From assembly GCA_016719605.1 (NCBI GenBank), contig JADJYW010000001.1, positions 992,001 to 1,056,000 of the forward strand: 64,000 nt of DNA, written 5' to 3'. Below are positions 8,841 through 18,680 of the stretch, one piece after another; position 1 is the first letter of the stretch; the number at the start of each line of letters is the position of its first letter. The notes beneath the pieces were generated by a model that was not told the DNA's origin, searched no databases, and saw nothing but the letters and a program-made list of their open reading frames with translations. This DNA comes from Lewinellaceae bacterium. Lineage in GTDB: Bacteria > Bacteroidota > Bacteroidia > Chitinophagales > Saprospiraceae. The translations under genes and the position numbers were made by a program.

Positions 8841-10702
8841 TGGACATTAACAACCGGCGATGGGCAATTGAGCAGGACCGGCGCCTGCGTGTCGCTCACA
8901 AAGATGGTTTGCGTACAAGCCGAGGTATTGCCGCATAAGTCCTGCGCCACCCATGTCCGCACAATCGAGGCATCGCAGGGCATTACACCGTTGACGGACT
9001 GTGTAGCCGTGATTATGATAGATTGGGGAGGAGTACAGTTGTCCGAGGCGATGACGAGGGACAAGCCGAGCGGCGGAACATCTCCCCCGCATTGGTAATT
9101 GGTGGACTGTGGGCATGATATGGACGGCGGCGTGATATCTGTTGTGGTCACCGTATGGCATACACTTGCCGTACATCCCGCTCCCGTCACGGTCAGGCAC
9201 ACCGTGTACGTCCCGCACCCGCTAAAAACGTGGTCCGGGTTTTGGGCCATGGAGGTGTTGTTCGATCCACTGGCCGGATCCCCGAAATTCCATTGGTAGG
9301 TTAGTGGCGGTGGTCCGCTGGAGTTATTGTTGGTTTGAAAATAGAAGCAGTTGCCCACTTTTTGGATGATGAATTCCGCCACACAGGGTGGGGGAGGGCA
9401 GGCGTTGTCCTGCTGCCAGTTCAGCGCGCTGGACGTGAGGTTTGTTGCCGGCGGCGTATCGAAAAAGTCAATATCAGGTGGTAAGAGTGAAAAGAAAAAA
9501 AGGTCGGCACTCGCCTGCGTAGCAGCAGCCGTCTCCGTCATGCAGGTAGTGAGTTCCAGATCGCTGCTGATCGAGAAAAAGGCACAACCTTCACCGAAAC
9601 CGACTACACGTTCCCGCCCGTCGGCGAAGGCAATCTGGCTGGGAGGCATATACCAGGCCGAGCCGCCGTTGTACGACAGGTCGTTGTACTCCAGATATTT
9701 CATCCACAACAGGGAGGGGTTGCCGCCTACTTCCTGGTATTTCAGCAGTACACCCCGATTGAGGCCGCCAACGGTTGCTCTTCCGGTGACATAAATTTTG
9801 CCCTCGGTATCCGTCCAGACCTGGCTGACGGCAGTCAGCTGGGGAATGATGATTTGCCAGGTTACCAGTAAATCGGCGTCAAATTTCATCAGATGCGCTG
9901 AAACAGAAGGGTAAGTATGGCCTACTGCATAAAAGCCGCCGCTGATCTGCGTCACGTCGGCGAAGGAAAATAATATACCCTCCGGCCCGGCACTGTTGAC
10001 CATTTCCCCTGCATTATTGGATCGAAAAATCACCCCGTTGGTACCAAGATTTCCGGCGAGGATCAGATCCCCGTTGGGCAGCGCTTCGAGGTCGCGGCTA
10101 AATTCGTCGTCGGTGGTGCCGAACAGCCCTGTGTAGATTTTTTTCCAACCAAAATTGCCCGCTTCGCTCACCGTCAGCAGTACAATGTCGTCCCAGTTGG
10201 CATTTCCGGCGGGGTCCCACTGCCCGCCCAGCACATAGTACGGAAAGGTGCTGTTTGCGGGCATCGGGTTGAGCACCACCCGATTGAACCATTCGCGCCC
10301 CGGCACATTGTACGAGCGCACCCAGGAGAACGCGCCGGCCGGCGTCACGAGTCCCATCAGGCTTTGGCTGGTGGCATCCAAGGGCAGCGTGTTGCCGACC
10401 ACCAGCAGATTTCCGCCGGGAGTCAGCACCGCATCGTTCCATACCGACGCAATATCCAGGCTCAGCGTCCATTGGTGCTCGCCCAGGGCATTGAGCCGAG
10501 TGACGGTAGCCCGGGTAAGGGCGCCGTTGGTGGGTTCATCGCGGCCCAGTACATAGTAGTTTGTGCCGCTGCGGATGACTTTTGTAAAGGAATTATCGAG
10601 GGCAGTTCCGAAGACCCGCTGAATCCCCTGGGCGCTGATGGTTGTGCCAAGCAGCATGCTGAATACCAGAGCCAAAGCAATTTTGTAGACAATTGTTTTC
10701 AT
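7793..10702 (-). CDS. Giant surface protein A, N-terminal part (signal peptide, propeller, PKD, HYR modules)
   Basis: True 5' end of gene A: ATG at 10702 with a signal peptide (MKTIVYKIALALVFSML..., cut near TISAQ, residue 25). Residues about 26-420 form a beta-propeller-like region (YYVLGRDEP, FPYYVLGGQWDPAG, GDLILAGNLGTNG) homologous to the N-terminal propeller of gene C. A PKD domain follows (about 455-540, YQWNFGDPASG), then a series of HYR modules with CP.....C....P, A.DNC and LCGN..ACTQTIFV. The frame ends artificially after VVHFDCAD. One base lost near 7825 and extra bases near 7778 and 7740 restore the next frame when corrected by alignment to the copy at 8.4-8.8 kb. The gene is divergent from the sigma factor gene at 10865. 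Confidence 0.85.
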   Translation of the reverse strand: MKTIVYKIALALVFSMLLGTTISAQGIQRVFGTALDNSFTKVIRSGTNYYVLGRDEPTNGALTRATVTRLNALGEHQWTLSLDIASVWNDAVLTPGGNLLVVGNTLPLDATSQSLMGLVTPAGAFSWVRSYNVPGREWFNRVVLNPMPANSTFPYYVLGGQWDPAGNANWDDIVLLTVSEAGNFGWKKIYTGLFGTTDDEFSRDLEALPNGDLILAGNLGTNGVIFRSNNAGEMVNSAGPEGILFSFADVTQISGGFYAVGHTYPSVSAHLMKFDADLLVTWQIIIPQLTAVSQVWTDTEGKIYVTGRATVGGLNRGVLLKYQEVGGNPSLLWMKYLEYNDLSYNGGSAWYMPPSQIAFADGRERVVGFGEGCAFFSISSDLELTTCMTETAAATQASADLFFFSLLPPDIDFFDTPPATNLTSSALNWQQDNACPPPPCVAEFIIQKVGNCFYFQTNNNSSGPPPLTYQWNFGDPASGSNNTSMAQNPDHVFSGCGTYTVCLTVTGAGCTASVCHTVTTTDITPPSISCPQSTNYQCGGDVPPLGLSLVIASDNCTPPQSIIITATQSVNGVMPCDASIVRTWVAQDLCGNTSACTQTIFVSDTQAPVLLNCPSPVVNVQCTNQVPLPAIVTAIDNCAPNVTITFTEVVNGVLPCNASIVRTWMAADACFNTTACVQTIFVNDNQAPLLFSCPPNLSVNTNPGVCYFTGVLPKPTANDNCPTAPQIFCFLVTPNQSIPITPQTQFPKGNNTITCYAEDACGNQSQSCSFILTVNDNVPPTMQCPPPVVNYDCEEDVPLLGSVVVTATDNCTPAASITITASEVVNGILPCDASIVRTWVAADTCGNTSICTQTIFVNDDQAPVLVNCPPSVVNVQCTNQVPPPAIVVAIDNCAPAPSLTFSEVVNGIIPCDAAIIRTWTAEDLCGNTVACSQTIFVHDTQAPVLINCPPSVVHFDCADKSRCRQSSRR

Positions 10703-10864
10703 GAAATATCAGGTTAGAATATGATCTTGTAGCCGGGCGGAGAAACCCCGTCAATCATATTGTTTGTGCACCCTCCAACAGGTTACCACCTCCACGGATT
10801 TATTTTCGAAAAAAAGTATTCTCTTTGCAGGGTGGCAACCACACAGCGACATTTCCAACACACC

Positions 10865-11449
10865 ATGCACCCACTTTCGCACACACAGGATGGCATTATT
10901 GCTGCACTTGGCAGCACCGCCGATGAACGGCGGAAATGGGCCTTGCGCTGTTTGTTCGAGGACAAGGTGCTGCGACAAATGAGTATTGCCCATGTCCGAA
11001 AATACGGCGGAAACCGGCAGGACGGCGAGGATGTGTTTCAGGAAGCCATTATCGTGCTCGACCGAAAAATCCGGATGGGCGATTTTCGGGGCGAGGGCAG
11101 TATCGAGGGGTATTTTATGGGCATTGTGCGCTGGCACTGGTTCAACCAACAACACAAAACAGGACAGAGCACCAGACTTGCCGAATCCCGCCCTGAACCG
11201 CCACTTTCCAGCAACCCGGAACTGGATTACCTTCTGACCGAACGCCGGGAACTGCTTGAAAAACTATTGCAACAACTGGCCGACAAGTGCCGCAATCTGT
11301 TGAAATTTTATCAACTGGACTTCTCCATGAAGGAGATCGCGCACCAAATGGGTTTTGCCAACAGCGGTGTGGCCAAAAAGGAGGCATTTCTGTGCCGAAA
11401 ACGCTTCCGGGTTTTATTGGAGCGACATCCGGAAATCACTGAAAAGTAA
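10865..11449 (+). CDS. RNA polymerase sigma-70 family (ECF-like) factor
   Basis: 194 residues. Region 2 is seen in GEDVFQEAIIVLDRKI and EGYFMGIVRWHWFNQ. Region 4, a helix-turn-helix, spans about 125-185 (ADKCRNLLKFYQL, SMKEIAHQMGFANS, then VAKKEAFLCRKRF). Size and architecture fit the ECF factors common in Bacteroidota. The ATG at 10865 is preferred over an in-frame upstream start because homology-like residues begin at MHPLSH. The partner gene starts 8 nt after the stop and is probably co-transcribed; in related genomes such partners are anti-sigma-like or TPR/CHAT proteins. It is divergent from giant gene A, which might be a target (inference). A possible -7 box, TCTCTTTG near 10820, differs by one base from the TAnnTTTG consensus. 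Confidence 0.85.
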   Translation: MHPLSHTQDGIIAALGSTADERRKWALRCLFEDKVLRQMSIAHVRKYGGNRQDGEDVFQEAIIVLDRKIRMGDFRGEGSIEGYFMGIVRWHWFNQQHKTGQSTRLAESRPEPPLSSNPELDYLLTERRELLEKLLQQLADKCRNLLKFYQLDFSMKEIAHQMGFANSGVAKKEAFLCRKRFRVLLERHPEITEK

Positions 11450-11456
11450 CGACCAC

Positions 11457-11690
11457 ATGACTGCCATGAAAGAAAAAATACCGGACGACCTGTTTCAGGC
11501 ATATTTGAAAGGAAAATTTTCCGCGCAGGAGCGGGCGTTATTGGAGAAAATATCCGACAGCGACCCCGACTTCGCCCGCGAGGCAGCCCTGCGCCGTGCC
11601 GAAATGGCCATATCGGAATTGATTATCGCCGAAGATACCCGCCAATTATTCCAGCGATGGGGCAAGTTTCGCCACACGATGTGCTTCTTC
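11457..11690 (+). pseudogene. Truncated anti-sigma-like partner of the ECF factor
   Basis: From ATG 11457 about 72 codons look genuine: IPDDLFQAYLKGKFSAQE, ALLEKISDSDPDFA, then ELIIAEDTRQLFQRWGK. This helical N-terminus, with an acidic 'DP.FA.E' motif, is typical of proteins encoded directly after ECF sigma genes in Bacteroidota, which normally continue for hundreds of residues with a membrane helix and TPR or CHAT domains. Here the sense stops at about 11665-11690; the open frame runs on only as antisense of the convergent GH35 gene. The downstream body of the gene is missing, by deletion, rearrangement or misassembly. Confidence 0.6.
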
Positions 11691-11720
11691 AAAGGGCCAA
11701 TCTGGTGGCGTCCTGCCGGC

Positions 11721-12998
11721 CTATTCCATCGAAGGCATACCCCGAAGCGTTCCCGGCGCCGTGTGGTGCAAATCGAAAAGAATCACTTCGTTGGCGCCTT
11801 TTTTCAAAAACGGCGCCGGCAGGTAGAGCCGCTGTTGTGGCCCGATGTTCCAGTAGCGCCCCAGGTGGTGGCCGTTGACCCACACAAGCCCCTTTTCCCA
11901 GCCGCCGACATCCAGATAGGTGTCGCCCGGTTCGTCTATGTTGAAGGTTCCCCGGAAAAATAGACCGGGCTGTTCCAGCCAGGGGCCGGGGGAGTGGTCC
12001 GGCACCAACGAGATCATCGTGGAATCCATCGGCAACAAATGCACGAGCCAGTTCATCAGGGTCATGCCGTTCAGGGTGACGCGCTCCGTGATGCCCTTGG
12101 GATCAATCAGGTTTTGGCCGTAATTGATGCGGCCCATTCCTTCCACCAGTATATCCAGGCGCTGGGCCGGCGGATCGGTTCGAGGTAAATCCAGGGTTTG
12201 TTTCTTTTTCGTGCGGTCGAGGGAGCCGACATATTTTCCGTCCAGATAAACATTGGCGTAGTCGTGCAGGTCGGTCACGGTTAGTTTGCCATGATGGTGC
12301 CCGCGCAAATACGTCGAGTAAAGGATAAAGCCAAAATTCTGACCATACTGCTCCATGGGTTTGGGCTGCGCCGATTGGCTCGGCTCGGGCATGACATTCC
12401 AAAAAGAGCACGCGGGTGCCATGGCAAATTCGGGCAGGCTAATGGCCGGCAGCGGTGGTGGCGGATCGGGCAGGCGGGGTGCATTTGGCTCCCGGTATCG
12501 GCTCAACAAGCGGCGAATGGCCCAGTATTTGGGCGTCAGGGTGCCGTCTTCGCGGATGGGCGCGTCGTAGTCGTAACTCGTCACATCAGGCTGGTAGACA
12601 TCGCTGAAGTTGGCTCCGGCGTAAAAACCCCAGTTGGTTCCGCCATGCAGCACATACAGGCTCCAGGATTTCCGGTTTTGAATGAGCCATTCCATATCGC
12701 GCAGGATTGCCGGGGTATCCACCCGCTGCCAGGTTTCGCCCCAGTGGGTAAGCCAGCCGGGGTAGTACTCCGAACAAAAAGCAGGCACGTCCGGGCGGGA
12801 CTGCCGGGCCTGGGCAAAATGTTCCGCATTGAATCCCGGATCAAGACCGACCACACAGCCATCAGTTGTGCCGGCTTCCAGCATGAACGGCGTGGCGCCG
12901 TCGGCAGTAGAGAGCGGAATGTCTATGCCTGCTTCCCGCCACGCATTTTTCAGTGCCGACAAATACAGAGCATCATTTCCCGAAGCTGCCGTATTCAT
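11721..12998 (-). CDS. GH35 beta-galactosidase, C-terminal part
   Basis: Same gene as 12973-13542. The frame is broken by one extra A in GGGAAATG near 12978; with it removed the sequence reads NEYGSFGNDALYLSALKNAW. The piece contains the catalytic nucleophile Glu in the family motif SEYYPGWLTHWGE, then YVLHGGTNWGF and the SYDYDAPIREDG segment. Beta-sandwich domains follow, with the jelly-roll signatures YLDVGGWEKGLVWVNGHHLG and RYWNIGPQQRLYLP close to the end. Combined length is about 606 residues, normal for bacterial GH35. It would hydrolyse terminal beta-galactosides outside the cytoplasm. It converges on the truncated sigma-partner gene, with about 30-60 bp between the meaningful ends. 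Confidence 0.88.
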   Translation of the reverse strand: MNTAASGNDALYLSALKNAWREAGIDIPLSTADGATPFMLEAGTTDGCVVGLDPGFNAEHFAQARQSRPDVPAFCSEYYPGWLTHWGETWQRVDTPAILRDMEWLIQNRKSWSLYVLHGGTNWGFYAGANFSDVYQPDVTSYDYDAPIREDGTLTPKYWAIRRLLSRYREPNAPRLPDPPPPLPAISLPEFAMAPACSFWNVMPEPSQSAQPKPMEQYGQNFGFILYSTYLRGHHHGKLTVTDLHDYANVYLDGKYVGSLDRTKKKQTLDLPRTDPPAQRLDILVEGMGRINYGQNLIDPKGITERVTLNGMTLMNWLVHLLPMDSTMISLVPDHSPGPWLEQPGLFFRGTFNIDEPGDTYLDVGGWEKGLVWVNGHHLGRYWNIGPQQRLYLPAPFLKKGANEVILFDLHHTAPGTLRGMPSME

Positions 12999-13542
12999 TT
13001 TCCACTTGCAGGAGGATCACGTTCCCGCCCCGGCTGATCTGGAGGGGGGCCACCAAAGCGGCGATTTTTTCCACATAGCGCAGCGATGCCCGCATGTAGT
13101 CGAGGTCGGAACAGCGCACTTTGGCGCCGGGTTTGGCCAGCAGCCATGCGGGCAGACCACCAAAATCCCACTCCGCACAGACGTAAGGTCCCGGGCGCAG
13201 AAAGACGTACAGTCCCACTTCCCGCGCCGTTTCGATAAACGCGACCAGATCGTTGTTCCCGGAGAAATCCCACTTGCCCGGACGGGGTTCGAGAGCGTTC
13301 CAGAAAACGTAGGTACCCACTGTATTCAGCCCCAGGGCTTTGGCCTTCAGCAGCCGGTCCCGCCAATAGGCGCGTGGAATGCGTTGAAAATGCATCTCGC
13401 CGCCCCAGATGACAAAGGGCTGGCCGTTCAGGTAGAAGCCGGAAGTGTCGTAGGAAAACGGAGTGGGTTGGTTTTTTTGGGCGGTGGCAATGTGGCAAAA
13501 AAGGAGGATCGCCAGCAGGAGAAGGAATTTGAGCGTGCGCAT
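12973..13542 (-). CDS. GH35 beta-galactosidase, N-terminal part
   Basis: ATG 13542 begins a signal peptide (MRTLKFLLLLAILLFCHIA, cut near TAQ), so the enzyme is exported. GH35 hallmarks follow in order: FYLNGQPFVIWGGEMHFQRI, WRDRLLKAKALGLNTV, TYVFWNALEPRPGKWDFSG, LRPGPYVCAEWDFGGLPAWL, and VENEYGSFG, whose Glu is the acid/base residue of the family. The frame closes right after that motif because of a one-base A-run difference; the rest is in 11721-12998. The gene stands alone, with no SusCD or other carbohydrate genes beside it. Confidence 0.88.
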   Translation of the reverse strand: MRTLKFLLLLAILLFCHIATAQKNQPTPFSYDTSGFYLNGQPFVIWGGEMHFQRIPRAYWRDRLLKAKALGLNTVGTYVFWNALEPRPGKWDFSGNNDLVAFIETAREVGLYVFLRPGPYVCAEWDFGGLPAWLLAKPGAKVRCSDLDYMRASLRYVEKIAALVAPLQISRGGNVILLQVENEYGSFGK

Positions 13543-13578
13543 GCAGTGTGGTTTTATCTATCGTGGCCAGATATTTCA

Positions 13579-13922
13579 TCACACAAACTCTATATGATTT
13601 TTCATGTCATCCATATCCAATACTTCATAAACCAGCATGAGACCCGATAATATCCGGCTTACAGAATTTCTTTTGTGACTGTAAACCAATCCTTGTTGTT
13701 CTATTTTTGGATTTGAGCAAATTTTCAAAAATCGTCGTCCTGCGTGAAAATAACCCACTGGTTCGCGCGGGCAAATTCGAGTATTTCATCATCGGGGGCT
13801 CTTCCCAAGCCCGCCTCTTGACAGGTCATGACCTCAACTCCGCGCCGTTGCAGCCCGGTTGTTACGGCTCGGTGAACATGCACATCCATAAGGAATCGGA
13901 CCTTAGCCACGCTTATGTGCAA
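13579..13922 (-). CDS. DUF5615 PIN-like toxin-type protein (frame broken at a T run)
   Basis: The first 65 codons (TTG 13922 or GTG 13910 to 13725) read KVRFLMDVHVHRAV, GVEVMTCQEAGLG, DDEILEFARANQWVIFTQDD, the DUF5615 pattern with its conserved acidic residues. The frame stops at GATTTTTGA near 13727. Adding one T continues in frame as DFLKICSNPKIEQQGLVYSH to NSVSRILSGLMLVYEVL and DDMKNHIEFV, stopping at 13579. This matches the usual 110-115 residue family length, so the stop is probably a homopolymer error. DUF5615 proteins are PIN-domain relatives usually paired with DUF433 proteins, as here, where the two genes overlap by about 20 bp or lie within a few bases. Presumed ribonuclease toxin. 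Confidence 0.75.
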
Positions 13923-14202
13923 TTTTGGATGGGAAATGGCTTTTCATTTGTGCGACCAGTATTTCCTCTGCCTCAATTGCCGCCATAATTTCTTGTCTGT
14001 GATCAAAAAAGTAGGAGAGTGCCGCGTAGATATCACTCAAGGCAAGGTTGTATTCGGTGGCAATCTCGTCCGCACTCCACCCCATGAACTCGTGCCAAAC
14101 GGCTATCTGCTTGACCGTGATGCGCGTGCCTGCAATACGCGGTTGACCTCCGGCAATGCCCGGCTTAACCTCGATTTTATCGTGAAGTTGAATGACTGAC
14201 AT
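13903..14202 (-). CDS. DUF433 antitoxin-like DNA-binding protein
   Basis: 99 residues from ATG 14202. The DUF433 core is visible: PGIAGGQPRIAGTRITV, then a helix-turn-helix (WHEFMGWSADEIATEYNLAL, DIYAALSYFFDHRQEI). Such proteins (VapB-like) partner with DUF5615/PIN-type toxins and probably autoregulate the pair. The stop overlaps the start region of the DUF5615 gene, supporting one transcript and translational coupling. The upstream extension of the frame to 14349 has no family resemblance and was dropped. Confidence 0.8.
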   Translation of the reverse strand: MSVIQLHDKIEVKPGIAGGQPRIAGTRITVKQIAVWHEFMGWSADEIATEYNLALSDIYAALSYFFDHRQEIMAAIEAEEILVAQMKSHFPSKIAHKRG

Positions 14203-14385
14203 AAGACCTGATTTTGCCCACAAGTTAGGGCATGTTTTGCTTATTTGGCAACTGGGAAATTTCGTCCCATAGTTTGCAGGTTTGTGGCCTTGACATGGCC
14301 CTCGTAGAGCGGACGGTTCCCTGCGGGATGACAAACGGAGCGGACGCAAAATATGCGTGGCAGAGGTTCGCTGATATCTACAGCC

Positions 14386-14428
14386 AACCAGAAACCCTCA
14401 AACCAGAAACCTTCCAACCTTCCAACCC

Positions 14429-14437
<9 letters not shown>
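14386..14437. repeat. Degenerate 7-8 bp repeat array across the pyrG stop codon
   Basis: Successive units AACCAGA, AACCCTCA, AACCAGA, AACCTTCC, AACCTTCC, AACCCTCA, AACCTCC run into the last codons of pyrG and cover its stop (14429-14431). Related in style to the arrays at 26244-26285 and 40675-40709. Confidence 0.75.
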
Positions 14438-16036
<1,599 letters not shown>

Positions 16037-16070
16037 TGCTGTTTGATTTGTTACGGGGCGTGAAGGTAGG

Positions 16071-16112
16071 GAGAAGGGAAAGGCAAAAGGCAAAAGGCAA
16101 GGGGCAAAATGC
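16071..16112. repeat. GGCAAAA-type heptanucleotide array in the pyrG leader
   Basis: Units on the plus strand: GGCAAAA, GGCAAAA, GGCAAGG, GGCAAAAT, flanked by AGGGAAA-like variants. The array lies 35-75 bp upstream of the pyrG start, between it and a terminator. The same heptamer family occurs at 40975-41020. Confidence 0.75.
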
Positions 16113-16140
16113 AAAAAAAGAAAAACAGCCCCTCCGGGGC
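16113..16140 (-). terminator. Rho-independent terminator after the flippase gene
   Basis: On the minus strand GCCCC-GGA-GGGGC (16140-16128) is followed by TGTTTTTCTTTTTTT. It lies 15 bp past the stop of the flippase gene and ahead of pyrG. Confidence 0.85.
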
Positions 16141-16154
16141 AAACGTATCAAAAT

Positions 16155-17621
16155 TTATTTCCAGGGCTTTTCCCAAAAATAAACCACACCCACATACCCC
16201 GCGAACAGTACGGCATTTACCCCCAACAGCACTACCGCCGGCGCCGGCAAGAGCATTTTTAGCAGCAGGCTGACGCCGAACAATCCCAGTACAAGCCCGA
16301 CGTGCAGCGCCATGCGCCCCAGTTCGTAAGGTACCGGGTAGTGTTTCCGGCCGGTGTACCAGGTAGCTGCGCTCATAAACATATAGCAAACCAGCGTCAC
16401 CCAGGCCGCACCGGTGTAGCCATACAGGGGGATCAGCACGAGGTTCAGGGCGATGGTGATGACCGCCCCGGCTACAGAAATCCAGGCGCCCAGACCTGTG
16501 CGGTCTTTCAGGCGGTACCAGATGGAGAAGTTGTAGTAAACACCCAGCAACAGGTTGGCCAGCAGCAAGATGGGTACCACATGCAACCCGCCCCAATACT
16601 CCGGCGCGATGAAGTATTTGACCAGATCGAGGAACAGCAGGATGGCCAGCATGCCCGCCGCCGAAGTGATGGTGAACCACTTGGTGACCATTGCCTGCGT
16701 GCGCAGGGCGTCTTTCTCCTGCGCATGCCGGAAGAAAAACGGCTCGGCAGCATACCGGTACGCCTGCGTGAACAGGGTGATCAGCGCTGCCAATTTGTAG
16801 TTCGCCCCGAAAATACCCACTTGCCCCAGGTTCTCGTCTGCCGTGCCGGGCAGCAGGTATTTCAGCATAGCCCGGCTGAACATTTCATCCACGATGCCCG
16901 CCAAACTGACAATAATCAGCGGCGCAGAGTACCGGAGCATTTGGCTCCACAGCACCCGATCGAAGGCCCGGCGGATTGCTCGGAATTGTGGGCTAAGCAG
17001 CGCGAGCGTGACGATACTGGCCAGCAGGTTGGACATAAAAATATACCCCACGCCCAGCCCCGGCGACCATACGGCGTGTACCCAGTTCATGCCGTTTTGG
17101 GCCGCCCACGGACAAAAAACCAACCAAAAGAGGTTCATGCCGATGTTCACCGCGATATTGGTTAGTTTGATAAAAACAAACCGCCGCGGTCGCTGCTCCA
17201 GGCGCAGGCGCGCAAAAGGCAACTCGGCTAAGCAATCAAAAGCCAGTATTAGGGCGAACCAGCGGACATACTCCGGGTGCTGCGGGTACTGCAGGGCATC
17301 GGCAATAGGCTGCGCAAAACGCCACAGCGCCCCGGCGAGCACTGCCGTAGTGCCAAACAGCGACACCATACCCGTGCTGAACGTCCGATCCCGGTCTTCC
17401 GCCGGTGTGCCGAACCGGAAAAATGCCGACTCCATGCGGTACGAAAACAGCACCATGATAAATGCCGAGGTAGCATACAGATCAATGACGGCGCCGTATT
17501 CGCTCGTGCTGGACAGTACCCGGGTATAAAACGGTACCAGCAGCATGTTGAGCAGCCGCCCAACAATGCTGCTCAGGCCGTAGAGCACCGTTTCGCCGGC
17601 AAGTTTTTTTAGAAGTGACAT
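16155..17621 (-). CDS. Polysaccharide flippase (Wzx/MATE-like, MurJ/MVF superfamily)
   Basis: 488 residues with 12-14 predicted hydrophobic segments spread over the whole length. It opens MSLLKKLAGETVLYGLSS and VGRLLNMLLVPFYTRVLS, the typical start of oligosaccharide-lipid flippases of the RfbX/Wzx type. These inner-membrane proteins move lipid-linked sugar units across the membrane for polysaccharide or LPS synthesis; the substrate cannot be told. It is 33 bp downstream of the TIGR02757 gene on the same strand, probably co-transcribed, and is followed by a terminator. No glycosyltransferases are adjacent. Confidence 0.9.
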   Translation of the reverse strand: MSLLKKLAGETVLYGLSSIVGRLLNMLLVPFYTRVLSSTSEYGAVIDLYATSAFIMVLFSYRMESAFFRFGTPAEDRDRTFSTGMVSLFGTTAVLAGALWRFAQPIADALQYPQHPEYVRWFALILAFDCLAELPFARLRLEQRPRRFVFIKLTNIAVNIGMNLFWLVFCPWAAQNGMNWVHAVWSPGLGVGYIFMSNLLASIVTLALLSPQFRAIRRAFDRVLWSQMLRYSAPLIIVSLAGIVDEMFSRAMLKYLLPGTADENLGQVGIFGANYKLAALITLFTQAYRYAAEPFFFRHAQEKDALRTQAMVTKWFTITSAAGMLAILLFLDLVKYFIAPEYWGGLHVVPILLLANLLLGVYYNFSIWYRLKDRTGLGAWISVAGAVITIALNLVLIPLYGYTGAAWVTLVCYMFMSAATWYTGRKHYPVPYELGRMALHVGLVLGLFGVSLLLKMLLPAPAVVLLGVNAVLFAGYVGVVYFWEKPWK

Positions 17622-17654
17622 CGGAAGTGCAGGTTACGAACAACGGCCCAAAAG

Positions 17655-18434
17655 TCAGCCATAATTTTCAGACCCCGCCAGTTTTCCCAATCCGAACAGC
17701 GCAAAATCGTATCGCACAGGGTCGGCAGGGTCGAAGGCGCGCAGGTTTTCGGTGAGTTCCAGTACGGCCTTCCAGTCGGTTTGTGGCCGCTGGAGCAGGC
17801 CGAGGCGGCGGGCCACGCGCTCCACGTGTACATCCAGCGGGATCAGAAGCTGCGCGGGCCGGATGCGCTGCCAATCGCCAAAATCTACCCCGGCGGCATC
17901 GCGGCGCACCATCCAGCGCAGGAACATATTGATGCGTTTGCAGGTAGAGCCGCGCTCGGGCGTAGCCACGTGCTTGCGCGTGCGTTCCGGCGCCTCGGGG
18001 TGGTCGAAGAAGTCTCGGTGAAACCCGATGAGCGCGTTTTCTACGGTGGTATCGTCGGGGCCGAGGTGGCGGGCAAAAGCATGCTCAAGGGAATCGTGCC
18101 GGCGGTAGTAGTTTTGAAAAAACTCGAGGAAATACAGCGTGTCTGTGGCCTGAAACGTGCGGTGTTTGAAATGCAGAAACCGCTCCCGGTCGCGCTCCTC
18201 ATGGCCGGTAATAAACGCATACGGCGCGCCGTCCATCAAATCCACCAACCGCAGGGCACTCTGGATGATGGTCTTGCGCTGCCCCCAGGCCAGCATGGCG
18301 GCCCAAAAACCAATAATTTCCCGGTCCTGCAACCGGTCAAACCCGTGCGGCACGCCAATCGGGTCGTCGGCGATGAAGTCCGGCGTATTGTAGCGGCGCG
18401 CAGCAGCGTCGAGGTAGTCGTGGAGGTTGGGCAT
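17655..18434 (-). CDS. TIGR02757 family protein (DUF2400)
   Basis: 259 residues, the usual family length. Recognised from DPIGVPHGFDRLQDREIIGF, AAMLAWGQRKTII, FITGHEERD, STCKRINMFLRWMVR and IPLDVHVERVARRLGLL. The family occurs mainly in Bacteroidota and resembles helix-hairpin-helix DNA glycosylases (HhH-GPD fold); its biochemical role is not established. It heads a probable two-gene unit with the flippase and is divergent from carA (246 bp between starts). Confidence 0.9.
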   Translation of the reverse strand: MPNLHDYLDAAARRYNTPDFIADDPIGVPHGFDRLQDREIIGFWAAMLAWGQRKTIIQSALRLVDLMDGAPYAFITGHEERDRERFLHFKHRTFQATDTLYFLEFFQNYYRRHDSLEHAFARHLGPDDTTVENALIGFHRDFFDHPEAPERTRKHVATPERGSTCKRINMFLRWMVRRDAAGVDFGDWQRIRPAQLLIPLDVHVERVARRLGLLQRPQTDWKAVLELTENLRAFDPADPVRYDFALFGLGKLAGSENYG

Positions 18435-18597
18435 GGATTGGTTGACTGGTGATTGGTTGCCGCAAACTTAGGGCCTGCGTCGGGTTAAAATGCCCGGTAC
18501 GGTGTAATCTCCTATAAACTTTACAAACCCTTGGAAAACCCCTGCTCGCCAACGACCTTTGCCCGCCGTAATGCGCCATTCTGGTAGTCCTGATTAG

Positions 18598-18605
18598 TAA
18601 TTTTG
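18598..18605 (+). promoter_or_regulatory. Candidate -7 promoter element for carA
   Basis: TAATTTTG fits the Bacteroidota consensus TAnnTTTG and lies 76 bp upstream of the carA start. No good TTTG -33 box sits at the expected 19-23 bp spacing, so the call is tentative. Confidence 0.35.
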
Positions 18606-18680
18606 AGTGGCCAACCTGCACAACAAACTGGATAACAATCGAACCAATCGGAATAATCGAACCATTCGACTATAATTATC

